From NCBI GenBank assembly GCA_027058735.1, contig JALURZ010000160.1, positions 10,121 through 27,096 on the forward strand: a DNA stretch of 16,976 bases, written 5' to 3'. The position numbers were made by a program, and so were the translations under genes. Shown here piece by piece: positions 1 through 7,783 of this stretch. The first letter of the stretch is position 1, and each line of letters opens with the position of its first letter. Below the pieces are notes generated by a model, which was not told the origin of the DNA, did no database searches, and saw nothing but the letters and a program-made list of their open reading frames with translations. The DNA comes from Hyphomicrobiales bacterium. Lineage in GTDB: Bacteria; Pseudomonadota; Alphaproteobacteria; Rhizobiales; JALURZ01.

Positions 1-348
1 GGCTTGGCGAACCGCGCGTCGGCGACGGTCGCCGATGCGCGGTTCGCCAAGCCGCTCGACCACGGCCTGATCCGCACTCTGGCGCGCGAACACGAAGTGC
101 TGATCACCATCGAGGAAGGCGCGATCGGCGGCTTTTCGTCCCATGTGCTGCACTTTCTGGCGCAGGACGGATTGCTGGACCGGGGCCTCAAGGTGCGTCC
201 CATGACCCTGCCCGATCTGTTTATCGATCAGGACAGGCCCGAGGACATGTACGTGACCGCCGGTCTGGCCGCGCCGTCGATTGTCAAGACGGCGCTGGGC
301 GCGCTGGGCCGCGAGACCCTCAGAGAGGCGGCCCCGAGGCCGGCCTGA
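1..348 (+). CDS. dxs: 1-deoxy-D-xylulose-5-phosphate synthase, C-terminal fragment
   Basis: This is the last ~115 codons of DXS, the thiamine-diphosphate enzyme that condenses pyruvate and glyceraldehyde-3-phosphate in the first step of the MEP isoprenoid pathway; it acts in the cytosol. The reading frame is open from the first base, so the 5' part lies outside the window. What is visible is the transketolase C-terminal domain, including the segment TIEEGAIGGFSSHV and the later LPDLFIDQDRPEDMY, both typical of DXS C-termini. The gene ends TGA at 346-348, followed at once by the ribosome binding site of tlyA, so the two are probably co-transcribed. A dxs-tlyA pair is a common alphaproteobacterial arrangement. 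Nothing looks broken. Confidence 0.93.
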   Translation, partial: GLANRASATVADARFAKPLDHGLIRTLAREHEVLITIEEGAIGGFSSHVLHFLAQDGLLDRGLKVRPMTLPDLFIDQDRPEDMYVTAGLAAPSIVKTALGALGRETLREAAPRPA

Positions 349-359
349 GGGAGGCTGGC

Positions 360-1112
360 ATGACGGGCCGGAAAGCAACGGGAAATCGCCTGGACATGGT
401 GCTCCTCGCGCGCGGCCTGGTGGCGACCCGCTCGAAGGCGCGCGACGCCATTGCGCGTGGCCAGGTCCAGGTGGATGGCCGGGCTGCGCGCAAGGCGGGC
501 GCACGGATCCGTGAACACGCGGTTGTTGAAATCGCGCCCGGCGCCGCCACTCATGTTTCGCGCGGCGGTATCAAGTTGGCCCACGCGCTGGATCATTTCG
601 CCATTGATGTCAACGGCATGACTGCGCTCGATCTGGGCGCATCGACCGGCGGGTTCACCGAAGTCCTGCTGCGGCGCGGGGCCGCCAGGGTCCATGCGCT
701 CGATGTCGGACACGGCCAGCTTCACCCGTCGCTGGCGCGCGACCCTCGCGTCGTGGCGCTGGAGAGGCTGAATGCCCGCGATCTGACACGCGATCATCTC
801 GGCGGCGATGCGCCTGATCTCATCGTCGCCGATCTGAGTTTCATTTCCCTCAAGCTGGCCCTGCCCGCGGCACTGGCGCTGGCCGCCGGCAATGCGCGTC
901 TTGTCGCGTTGGTCAAACCCCAGTTCGAGGTCGGCCGCGCGCATGTGGGCAAGGGGGGCATCGTGCGCGACGAGGCGGTCCGCGATGCGGCCTGCGAAGA
1001 CATTTCGCGCTGGCTCGAACACGACCGGGGCTGGCCGGTCGCCGGCATCACGCCGTCTCCGGTCAAAGGAGCCGGGGGCAATGGCGAATACCTGATCCAT
1101 GCGCGGCGCTAA
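360..1112 (+). CDS. tlyA: TlyA family rRNA (cytidine-2'-O)-methyltransferase
   Basis: The 250-residue product matches TlyA, which in other bacteria 2'-O-methylates cytidines of 16S and/or 23S rRNA. An S4 RNA-binding domain occupies about residues 9-65. It is followed by VSRGGIKL (67-74), an FtsJ/RrmJ-like SAM-binding motif DLGASTGGF (91-99), VADLSFISLK near 156-165, and ALVKPQFEVG further on; these include the conserved Lys/Asp positions of the family. The length is normal. The ATG at 360 has a strong GAGGGAGG binding site at 347-354, just after the dxs stop, which supports this start and an operon with dxs. The stop TAA (1110-1112) overlaps the stop of the convergent ald gene. Whether it modifies one or both subunits cannot be told from the sequence. 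Confidence 0.93.
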   Translation: MTGRKATGNRLDMVLLARGLVATRSKARDAIARGQVQVDGRAARKAGARIREHAVVEIAPGAATHVSRGGIKLAHALDHFAIDVNGMTALDLGASTGGFTEVLLRRGAARVHALDVGHGQLHPSLARDPRVVALERLNARDLTRDHLGGDAPDLIVADLSFISLKLALPAALALAAGNARLVALVKPQFEVGRAHVGKGGIVRDEAVRDAACEDISRWLEHDRGWPVAGITPSPVKGAGGNGEYLIHARR

Positions 1113-2227
1113 TCTTTCAGCGCCTTTTCCGCGGGCACGAAATCATGCCCCTGCGCTTCGGCGACCGCCTTGTAGGTCACAACGCCCTTGTGCACATTGA
1201 GGCCATCGCGCAGATGGGGGTCGTCTTCCAGCGCCTTTCTGTAGCCCTTGTCCGCCAGGTCCAGCACGAATGGCAGGGTCACGTTGTTGAGGGCGAAAGT
1301 CGAGGTGCGCGCCACGCCGCCGGGCATGTTGGCGACGCAATAATGCACCACGTCATCGACAACATAGATGGGGTCGGAATGGGTGGTCGCATGGCTGGTT
1401 TCAAAGCATCCGCCCTGGTCGATCGCCACATCGACGACGGCGGAGCCCGGCTGCATGCGCTTGATCATGTCGGCGCTCACCAGCCTGGGCGCCTCGGCGC
1501 CGGGGATCAGCACCGCGCCAATGACCAGATCGGCGCGGGTCACCAGAGTATCGACGGTGTCGCGGGTCGAAAACGCGGTGCGGATCGCGGTGCCGAACTC
1601 GGCGACCAGCCGGCGCAGCACATCGGCGGAGCGATCCACGACCGTGACGGTCGCGCCAAGTCCCAGCGCCATCATGGCGGCGTTGGTGCCCACGATTCCG
1701 CCGCCCAGAATGACCACGTCGCCCGGCGGCACGCCGGGCACGCCACCGAGCAGCACACCGCGCCCGCCATTGACATTCTGCAGGCAGAACGCGCCGACCT
1801 GCGCCGACATGCGCCCGGCCACCTCCGACATGGGCGCCAGCAGGGGCAGCCGGCCGGCGGCATCGCTGACCGTTTCATAGGCAATGCACACGGCGCCGCT
1901 GTCGAGCAGATCGCGGGTCTGCGCCTCGTCGGGCGCGAGATGCAGATAGGTGAACAGGATCTGGCCCGCGCGCAGCCGCTTGCGTTCCCCGGCCAGCGGT
2001 TCCTTGACCTTCACGATCATGTCCGCCTCGGCGAATATGGCGCCCGGGCCATCGCAGATCGTAGCCCCCGCATCCGCGTAGTGGTCGTCGGAAAACCCGA
2101 TGCCGGCGCCCGCCTTCGTTTCGACCAGCACCTCATGGCCCCGGCGCGCCAGTTCCGCCACGCTGGACGGCACCAGCCCGACCCGGTTCTCCAGATCCTT
2201 GATTTCCCTTGGAATACCGATCCGCAT
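1109..2227 (-). CDS. ald: Alanine dehydrogenase
   Basis: This is a full-length (372 aa) NAD-dependent alanine dehydrogenase, converting L-alanine reversibly to pyruvate and ammonia. The N-terminus MRIGIPREIKDLENRVG is the family signature. The substrate residues known from studied enzymes fall at the expected numbers: Lys75 (in KVKEPL), His96 (in TYLHLAPD) and Asp270 (in DVAIDQGG). The Rossmann motif VVILGGGIVGTNAAM lies at 171-185. The ATG at 2225-2227 has a GGGAGGG binding site 5 nt upstream. The gene is divergent from an AsnC/Lrp regulator, the usual AldR-type arrangement, which suggests alanine-responsive control. Its TAG stop overlaps the tlyA stop on the other strand. Confidence 0.96.
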   Translation of the reverse strand: MRIGIPREIKDLENRVGLVPSSVAELARRGHEVLVETKAGAGIGFSDDHYADAGATICDGPGAIFAEADMIVKVKEPLAGERKRLRAGQILFTYLHLAPDEAQTRDLLDSGAVCIAYETVSDAAGRLPLLAPMSEVAGRMSAQVGAFCLQNVNGGRGVLLGGVPGVPPGDVVILGGGIVGTNAAMMALGLGATVTVVDRSADVLRRLVAEFGTAIRTAFSTRDTVDTLVTRADLVIGAVLIPGAEAPRLVSADMIKRMQPGSAVVDVAIDQGGCFETSHATTHSDPIYVVDDVVHYCVANMPGGVARTSTFALNNVTLPFVLDLADKGYRKALEDDPHLRDGLNVHKGVVTYKAVAEAQGHDFVPAEKALKD

Positions 2228-2365
2228 CGCGCCCTCCCTTTTCGCGCCAGATTACCGCCGCACACATTTTATCATGCCGCTTCGCGCAATTTTCCATCGA
2301 ATTCTGCGATCCGTTCCGGTAATGGTGGTGGAAACTGCGGTCATTTCCCTGGTATTGGGAGGAAA
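2228..2365. promoter_or_regulatory. Shared ald / lrp divergent control region
   Basis: These 138 bp separate the divergent ald and lrp starts and must hold both promoters. The stretch around 2262-2310 is clearly more AT-rich than its surroundings. It contains an imperfect inverted repeat, GCGCAATT facing AATTCTGC (about 2284-2306), a plausible site for the adjacent Lrp-type regulator because such proteins usually bind degenerate AT-rich repeats. No convincing -35/-10 pair was found, so only the control region is called, not exact sites. Confidence 0.45.
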
Positions 2366-2833
2366 ATGCAAATCTCCAATCTGGATGCGCGGGATCGTGC
2401 GATCTTGAACGAACTTCAGAGAAACGGGCGGCTGTCCAATGCGGAGCTGGCGCAGCGGGTCAATCTGTCCGCGTCGGCCTGCCTGCGCCGGCTCAAGCTG
2501 CTGGAGCGCAGCGGTCTGGTGGATCGTTATGCGCTGGTGCTGAACGAAGCGGCGTGCGGGCTGCCCGGAACCGCCTTTGTGCGGATCACGCTCGACCGGC
2601 AGGATCGCGATACCCTCGATGCCTTTGAGCGCGCGCTGGCGAGCGTGCCCGAGGTCATGGAGTGCTATCTGATCGCGGGCGATACGGATTTCATGATCCG
2701 GCTCATCTATGCCGATGCGGCCGAGTTTGAGCGCATCCATACCGATGTTTTGACCAGGCTGCCAGGCGTGGCGCGGGTGCAATCGACCCTGGCGCTGCGC
2801 ACGGTCAAGAAAACCACCGCCATCCCGCTTTAG
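2366..2833 (+). CDS. AsnC/Lrp-family regulator, probable activator of ald
   Basis: The product has 155 residues, the usual length of an Lrp/AsnC regulator. The N-terminal winged helix-turn-helix spans about residues 5-55, with the recognition region NLSASACLRRLKLLERSG. The C-terminal RAM domain follows (about 68-150), including VPEVMECYLIAGDTDFMI, the effector-binding and oligomerisation part. I chose the ATG at 2366 because it begins the domain exactly and has a GGGAGGA site 2-8 nt upstream; a longer open frame exists upstream but is antisense to ald. Divergence from ald points to control of alanine catabolism (AldR-like), by analogy with similar pairs. The TAG stop (2831-2833) is at the same time the first three bases of the repeat element downstream. 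Confidence 0.92.
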   Translation: MQISNLDARDRAILNELQRNGRLSNAELAQRVNLSASACLRRLKLLERSGLVDRYALVLNEAACGLPGTAFVRITLDRQDRDTLDAFERALASVPEVMECYLIAGDTDFMIRLIYADAAEFERIHTDVLTRLPGVARVQSTLALRTVKKTTAIPL

Positions 2834-3095
2834 ACCCTTTCTTGTTTATACGGAACCATTTGATGGCTCAAATCAGGTCACTCAGCAAGGCGCGCAGCGC
2901 AGGGCGATATGGTTTATCGGTCAAGCTGCGGAACGCTGCTGATGGGCTGATTTGAGCCACCGGAGGCCGGGTTTCCGCGCTTTCTGGACTTCGTTATGCC
3001 CCCCTTATGGTCAGGCAGACCATGGCGGGGAACATGCCTTGCCAGCAAACGCGGAAATCCGGTCAAATGATTCCGTATAAACAAGAAAGGGTCTA
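2831..3095. repeat. Intact two-hairpin repeat element with 33-bp terminal inverted repeats (copy 1)
   Basis: This 265-bp gene-free block between two convergent genes folds on either strand into a three-way junction. The outer stem is 2831-2863 with 3063-3095, 33 bp with one mismatch (C at 2856). Hairpin 1 begins at the next base, 2864-2959 (96 nt): basal 13-bp stem TGGCTCAAATCAG / CTGATTTGAGCCA, then TCAGCA/TGCTGA (2882-2887, 2937-2942), CGCAGC/GCTGCG (2893-2898, 2925-2930) and CGATA/TATCG closing a TGGTT loop (2905-2919). A 7-nt linker (2960-2966) precedes hairpin 2, 2967-3062, also 96 nt: an 18/21 basal stem (2967-2987 with 3042-3062) and apical ATGGTC / GACCAT around AGGCA (3007-3023). The ends can be read as TA target duplications around GACCC...GGGTC, which would fit a miniature transposable element. 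There is no coding capacity. Confidence 0.93.
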
Positions 3096-4646
3096 GCGCG
3101 GCTGCAGGAGTTCGCCCTTGCCGGCGGCGTCATGCGCGATCGCGCGCAGGTCGCGGCGGAGCACCTTGTTTGCCGCGTTGCGGGGAAGCCGGGCCAGCAG
3201 CAGATAGTTCTTCGGGCGCTTGAAACCGGACAGACCGGTGCCGCGCAGATAGTCGTCGAGCGCTCCTATGTCGAGATCGTCGCCGACCAGGCAGGCGGTG
3301 ACCGCCTCGCCCCATTTTTCGTCCTGCACGCCGATGACGGCAGCCTCGCCGACGCCGGGAGCGCGCGCAAGATGCGCTTCGATTTCCTCTGGATGAATGG
3401 TCTCGCCGCCGGAACGGATCACATCGTCGGTCCGGCCGATGAGTTCGACGTCGCCATCTTCAAGCTGAAGACAGACATCGCCGGTATAGTACCAGCCATC
3501 GACGATTTTCTCCGCCGTCGCATCAGGCCGGTTCAGATATTCGGTAAAAATCGTGTCGACGCCCGCATCCACGATAAGCTCGCCCTCCTCGCCGGGCCCG
3601 ACGGTTTCATCCGGCCTGCCGCCGGGCCTGACAAGGCGGATGCGCGCATACATGCCCGGGCGCAGCCGCGTGTGTTGCCCGACGGGGTCGGGATTATTGA
3701 GCGAGCACATGGTTTCGGTGGTTCCGTATATGTGCCGCACCACCCCGCCCCATTCGGCATCGATCTGGCGCAGGGCGGCGGGGTCGATGGCGGCGCCGCC
3801 GAACAGGGACAGTTCCAGGGAACTCATCTTGGCGGGTGCATAGTTGGGCGCTTTCAGCATGGCGTGAAACAGCTGCGGCACGGCGAACATATAGGTGATG
3901 GCATGTTTCTCCACCATGTTCAGCGCTTCCACGGGATTGAACGCCGACATCACATAATAGGTCCCGTTATTGGCCAGCGTCGCCAGAAAGACCCCGAAAA
4001 AGCCGATCGCGTGACTCAGCGGCATGAAACCCAGGGCGCGGGTGTGGGTGCCCTGGCGCAGGCCCGCCTGGGTGGCCAGCCACAACACGCGGTGTTCGCT
4101 TGCGCGGTGCGGCAGAACAACGCCCTTTGGCAGTCCGGTGGTGCCGGAGGTGTAGAAAATGAACGCCGGGTCCTCTCCGTCAGGCGTTGTCGGGGGCAGG
4201 GCGTGCGGGTCGGCGCGGCAGTCGGCGAAATCGCTCGAATGCGGGGTTTTTCCGCCCAGGGAGAATATCGGGGCATCGCCGGGCAGCGAGTCGCGCAACG
4301 CCGCGGCCACGGTTTGGTCGCATGCGGTGAGCGCGCCGGCCATCTGTCCGTCCTTCACCAGACCGCCGATTTCGCCCGGCGACAGCCGGAAATTGATGAG
4401 CGCGGGCACCGCCGCCAGCCTTTGCAGCGCCAGCAGGCAGATACAGTGATCATAGAGCCCCGGCAGGACAGTCGCGATGCGATCCCCCTGGGCGACGCCG
4501 CGTTCGCGCAGGCCGGCCGCGACCCGATCGACTTCCGCGATGAGTTCCTTGTAGGTCACCGCGCGGTCAGATGCGTCATCCACGATCGCCAGATGATCGG
4601 GTGTTCGTTCCGCCGCCATCCAGACCAGTTGATAAGCGCTCAACAT
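3093..4646 (-). CDS. Class I adenylate-forming acyl/aryl-CoA ligase
   Basis: The 517-residue product is an ANL-superfamily acid-CoA ligase, which activates a carboxylic acid with ATP and then forms its CoA thioester. The P-loop FYTSGTTGLPKG lies at about 164-175. It is followed by the adenine-binding IYGTTET motif, YYTGD, the hinge IGRTDDVIRSGGE, and a C-terminal RNAANKVLRRDL containing the conserved catalytic lysine. The start is placed at the ATG at 4644-4646, which has a GGGGGAG site about 8 nt upstream; an open frame continues upstream but runs into aroC. It lies 37 nt after aroC on the same strand, so it is probably the last gene of that run. Its TAG stop (3093-3095) is formed by the end of the repeat. 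The substrate (fatty or aromatic acid) cannot be assigned. Confidence 0.88.
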   Translation of the reverse strand: MLSAYQLVWMAAERTPDHLAIVDDASDRAVTYKELIAEVDRVAAGLRERGVAQGDRIATVLPGLYDHCICLLALQRLAAVPALINFRLSPGEIGGLVKDGQMAGALTACDQTVAAALRDSLPGDAPIFSLGGKTPHSSDFADCRADPHALPPTTPDGEDPAFIFYTSGTTGLPKGVVLPHRASEHRVLWLATQAGLRQGTHTRALGFMPLSHAIGFFGVFLATLANNGTYYVMSAFNPVEALNMVEKHAITYMFAVPQLFHAMLKAPNYAPAKMSSLELSLFGGAAIDPAALRQIDAEWGGVVRHIYGTTETMCSLNNPDPVGQHTRLRPGMYARIRLVRPGGRPDETVGPGEEGELIVDAGVDTIFTEYLNRPDATAEKIVDGWYYTGDVCLQLEDGDVELIGRTDDVIRSGGETIHPEEIEAHLARAPGVGEAAVIGVQDEKWGEAVTACLVGDDLDIGALDDYLRGTGLSGFKRPKNYLLLARLPRNAANKVLRRDLRAIAHDAAGKGELLQPR

Positions 4647-4683
4647 GGCTTGTTCTCCCCCGCTGTCCCGGCATCCCGGTGTT

Positions 4684-5787
4684 TCAGGAAAGGTCGCCGC
4701 CGCCCCGCCCCATCTGCGCGCGGTGGCGCAGATAGTGATCGGCGATGACGCAGGCCGCCATGGCCTCGCCCACCGGCACCGCGCGGATGCCGACGCACGG
4801 ATCATGGCGACCTTTGGTGACGATTTCGGTATTCCTGCCGGCCCTGTCCACGGTCCTGCGCGGGCTCAGGATGGACGATGTGGGCTTGACCGCGAAACGC
4901 GCGACAATGTCCTGGCCCGTCGAAATGCCGCCCAGAATGCCGCCCGCCTTGTTGGACAGGAAAACGGGCTTTCCCCGTTTCATGCGCATTTCATCGGCGT
5001 TTTCTTCGCCCGTCAGCGCTGCGGCCTCGAAGCCCGCGCCGATCTCCACCCCCTTGACCGCGTTGATGCTCATGAGCGCAGACGCAAGATCCTGATCGAG
5101 CTTGGCATAGACAGGCGCCCCCAGCCCCGCGGGAACGCCCTCGATCACCACCTCGATGACAGCGCCGCACGAGGAGCCGGCCTTGCGGATTTGATCGAGA
5201 TAGCCTTCCCAGTGTTTGGCGGCCTGAGGGTCGGGGCAGAAGAACGGATTTTTGTCCACCTCGCCCCAGTCCCAGCGCTCGCGCTCGATCCTGTGGGGGC
5301 CGAGCTGAATCAGCGCGCCGCGCACGCGCATATAGGGCACGACGTTGCGCGCGAGCGCGCCGGCGGCGACCCGCATGGCCGTTTCGCGTGCCGACTGGCG
5401 CCCGCCGCCGCGATAATCGCGGATACCGTATTTTTCCTCATAGGTGAAATCCGCGTGGCCGGGACGGAACTTGTCCTTGATCTCGCCGTAGTCCTTCGGG
5501 CGCTGGTCCGTGTTCCCGATCACCAGCGCGATCGGCGTGCCGGTGGTGACCTGGCGGCCTTCGCCGTTATCGAACACACCGGACAGTATCTTGACCTTGT
5601 CGGCCTCGCGGCGCTGGCTGGTGTGGCGCGAGCGGCCCGGCCGGCGTCTGTCCAGAAAAACCTGAATTTCCGCCTCGCTGACGGGGATGAGCGGCGGGCA
5701 GCCGTCGATCACGCAGCCGATCGCGGGCCCGTGGCTCTCGCCAAAGGTGGTGACGCGGAAAAGATGGCCAAACGTGTTGTGCGACAT
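4684..5787 (-). CDS. aroC: Chorismate synthase
   Basis: This 367-residue protein is chorismate synthase, which makes chorismate from 5-enolpyruvylshikimate-3-phosphate using reduced FMN, the last step of the shikimate pathway. It begins with the family pattern NTFGHLFRVTTFGESHG. RRRPGRSRHTSQRREAD, near residue 48, is part of the FMN/substrate site, and FRPGHADFTYEEKYGIRDYR, GGILGGISTGQDI and GRHDPC follow in order. Length and motifs are complete. It lies 71 bp downstream of the MDR oxidoreductase and 37 bp upstream of the CoA ligase, all on the minus strand. In related genomes aroC is often found close to fabI and a DnaJ-like gene, as here. Confidence 0.97.
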   Translation of the reverse strand: MSHNTFGHLFRVTTFGESHGPAIGCVIDGCPPLIPVSEAEIQVFLDRRRPGRSRHTSQRREADKVKILSGVFDNGEGRQVTTGTPIALVIGNTDQRPKDYGEIKDKFRPGHADFTYEEKYGIRDYRGGGRQSARETAMRVAAGALARNVVPYMRVRGALIQLGPHRIERERWDWGEVDKNPFFCPDPQAAKHWEGYLDQIRKAGSSCGAVIEVVIEGVPAGLGAPVYAKLDQDLASALMSINAVKGVEIGAGFEAAALTGEENADEMRMKRGKPVFLSNKAGGILGGISTGQDIVARFAVKPTSSILSPRRTVDRAGRNTEIVTKGRHDPCVGIRAVPVGEAMAACVIADHYLRHRAQMGRGGGDLS

Positions 5788-5858
5788 GGTGCAGTGGTTT
5801 TACGGGCCCGCAGACACCGGGTCAAACCGTTCGCGCCAAGAGGTTTAACGCGGCGGCC

Positions 5859-6854
5859 TCAGACCTTGAGCACCAGCTTGCCGTTGTTGCCGCCGCAATA
5901 CAGCTCGTTTAGCACATCGACAAAGGCCTCCAGCCCGCCCTCGCGCACGTCCTCGCGCATTATCAGCCTGCCTTGCGCCTGCCAGGCGGCGAGCGCCTTG
6001 CCGGCTTCGGCGTAGCGCTCCGCGAAGTCGAACACGATGAACCCCTGCACCCGCAGGCGGTTGATCAGAATGGAACCGAAATTCGTAGGCCCGGGGGGAA
6101 GTTCGGTGGCGTTATAGGCCGAGATCAGGCCGCATACGGGGATGCGGCCGAACAGGTTCATCTGCGCCAGAACCGCGTTGAGAACTTCCCCGCCGACGCT
6201 TTCGAAATAAATATCAATGCCCTTCGGGCAGGCGGCGCGCAAATCCTTCGCCAGATTGCCGGCCTTGTAATCGATGCAGGCGTCGAACCCGAGATCCTGC
6301 GTGACCGCGCGGCATTTCTCCGCTCCGCCGGCAATGCCCACCACCCGCAGCCCCTTGATCTTTGCGATCTGACCCACCAGCGATCCGACCGCGCCAGACG
6401 CCGCCGATACGACGATGGTTTCGCCTTGCCTGGGCTGGCCGATATCGAGCAGGCCGAAATAGGCGGTCATGCCGGGCATGCCGAGACCGCCGAGCCAGCG
6501 CTCCATGGGCGCCAGGGAAAGATCGATGCGGACCATCCCCGTGCCATCGGATATGGCATGGGTCTGCGCGCCGATCAGGCCGGTCACCGCATCGCCGACC
6601 TTGAAATCCGGGTGATTGGATTTGTCCACCCTGCCTGCGGCAAACGCCCGCATCACCTCGCCGATAGCCACCGGCGGCACGTAGGAGCGCCTCTCGTTTA
6701 CCCAGCCGCGCATGGCCGGATCGAGCGAGATATACTCGATCCTGATGCGAAATTCGCCATCGCCGGGTTCGGGAACCGGCGCATCGTCGATCGCAAAATC
6801 GTCGTGCACCACAAAGCCCCTTGGGCGGCGTTTGAGAAGGAGCCTGCGGTTCAT
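5859..6854 (-). CDS. NADP-dependent medium-chain oxidoreductase (leukotriene B4 dehydrogenase / CurA type)
   Basis: The 331-residue product belongs to the zinc-free medium-chain dehydrogenase/reductase group that includes prostaglandin reductases and E. coli CurA, enzymes that reduce the double bond of enones with NADPH. Visible are ISLDPAMRGWV (42-52), LGMPGMTAYFGL (124-135), the nucleotide-binding SAASGAVGSLVGQIAK (150-165) and GIDIYFESVGG. The Cys/His zinc ligands of alcohol dehydrogenases are absent, as expected. Its ATG (6852-6854) is only 3 nt after the fabI stop, so translation is probably coupled to fabI. A double-bond reductase sitting with enoyl-ACP reductase and a CoA ligase suggests an acyl or unsaturated-carbonyl substrate, but that is inference. 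Confidence 0.88.
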   Translation of the reverse strand: MNRRLLLKRRPRGFVVHDDFAIDDAPVPEPGDGEFRIRIEYISLDPAMRGWVNERRSYVPPVAIGEVMRAFAAGRVDKSNHPDFKVGDAVTGLIGAQTHAISDGTGMVRIDLSLAPMERWLGGLGMPGMTAYFGLLDIGQPRQGETIVVSAASGAVGSLVGQIAKIKGLRVVGIAGGAEKCRAVTQDLGFDACIDYKAGNLAKDLRAACPKGIDIYFESVGGEVLNAVLAQMNLFGRIPVCGLISAYNATELPPGPTNFGSILINRLRVQGFIVFDFAERYAEAGKALAAWQAQGRLIMREDVREGGLEAFVDVLNELYCGGNNGKLVLKV

Positions 6855-6857
6855 TGA

Positions 6858-7706
6858 CTAGACGACGCTGATATCAGGCGCGTCTTCCGCTTTCATGCCG
6901 ACAATGTGATACCCCGCATCGACATGATGGACTTCGCCGGTCACGCCACGGCTGAGATCGCTGAGCAGATAGAGCGCCGCGTTGCCGACATCTTCGGTGG
7001 AGACCGTGCGGCGAAGCGGGGCGTTATATTCGTTCCACTTGAGAATGTAGCGGAAGTCGCCGATGGCCGACGCGGCCAGGGTCTTGATCGGCCCGGCCGA
7101 CAGGGCATTGACCCGGATGCCGTGTTTTCCCAGATCAGCCGCCAGATAGCGCACCGAGGCCTCAAGGGCCGCCTTGGCGACGCCCATCACGTTGTAATGG
7201 GGCATCACTTTTTCAGCACCGTAATAGGTCAGCGTCAACAGGCTGCCGCCATCGGGCATCAGCTTTTCCGCCCGCTGGGCGATGGCGGTGAACGAATAGC
7301 ACGAGATATTCATGGTGCGGTCGAAATTGTCCGGGGTGGTGTCGACATAGCGCCCGGTCAGTTCGTCACGGTCTGAAAACGCAATGGCATGAACGACGAA
7401 GTCGAGTGAGCCCCAGCTCGCCTCGACTTCATCGAACACCGCATTCACAGACGAAACATCAGTCACATCACATGGGAGAACCAATGGGGAGCCCACCGAG
7501 GCTGCCAGCGGCGCGACACGCTTTTTCAGCGCATCGCCCTGATAGGTAAAGGCAAGTTCCGCGCCATGACGCGCGCAGGCCTGCGAAATACCCCATGCGA
7601 TCGAGCGATTGTTGGCCACCCCCATGATAAGGCCCCGTTTGCCTTCCATGAGGGGTGCGGGTTCGCTTTTCGTATCGCTTTCGACAATCTTGAGTGTGCT
7701 GCTCAT
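6858..7706 (-). CDS. fabI: Enoyl-[acyl-carrier-protein] reductase (NADH)
   Basis: This is FabI, which reduces trans-2-enoyl-ACP in the last step of each fatty-acid elongation cycle. From the start chosen here it has 282 residues. GLIMGVANNRSIAWGIS (25-41) is the NAD-binding signature. The catalytic pattern aligned to E. coli FabI is Tyr161, Tyr171 and Lys178 within TYYGAEKVMPHYNVMGVAK. NALSAGPIKTLAAS and a C-terminal YHIVGM follow. I prefer the ATG at 7704-7706 (MSSTLK), with an AGGA about 11 nt upstream; in-frame ATGs at 7718 and 7745 would add up to 13 residues. The 77-bp gap to the upstream dnaJ-like gene allows a joint transcript. The Tyr pattern is the triclosan-sensitive type by family knowledge. 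Confidence 0.95.
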   Translation of the reverse strand: MSSTLKIVESDTKSEPAPLMEGKRGLIMGVANNRSIAWGISQACARHGAELAFTYQGDALKKRVAPLAASVGSPLVLPCDVTDVSSVNAVFDEVEASWGSLDFVVHAIAFSDRDELTGRYVDTTPDNFDRTMNISCYSFTAIAQRAEKLMPDGGSLLTLTYYGAEKVMPHYNVMGVAKAALEASVRYLAADLGKHGIRVNALSAGPIKTLAASAIGDFRYILKWNEYNAPLRRTVSTEDVGNAALYLLSDLSRGVTGEVHHVDAGYHIVGMKAEDAPDISVV

Positions 7707-7783
7707 TGTGTCGTGCATCCTACACAAACCAAGGGGCCGGTCCATGAAAAAGGCCGGTTCCAGACATGAATTGAATAACGTTT

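Noticed and set aside
1145..2365. Long plus-strand open frame in phase with and upstream of the Lrp gene
   Set aside because: It is antisense to ald, has the His/Gly/Arg-rich composition of a shadow frame, and the real start with a ribosome binding site is at 2366.
2831..3095. Reading the repeat as an ordinary rho-independent terminator for the two convergent genes
   Set aside because: The stem is far longer than a terminator, has two internal hairpins and no U-run at the end; a termination side effect remains possible.
3132..4748. 538-codon plus-strand open frame opposite the CoA ligase
   Set aside because: The minus frame has all ligase motifs; the plus frame shows no domain and is a GC-rich antisense artefact.
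4645..6015. 456-codon plus-strand open frame opposite aroC
   Set aside because: It is a shadow of the clear chorismate synthase gene, with no recognisable protein features.
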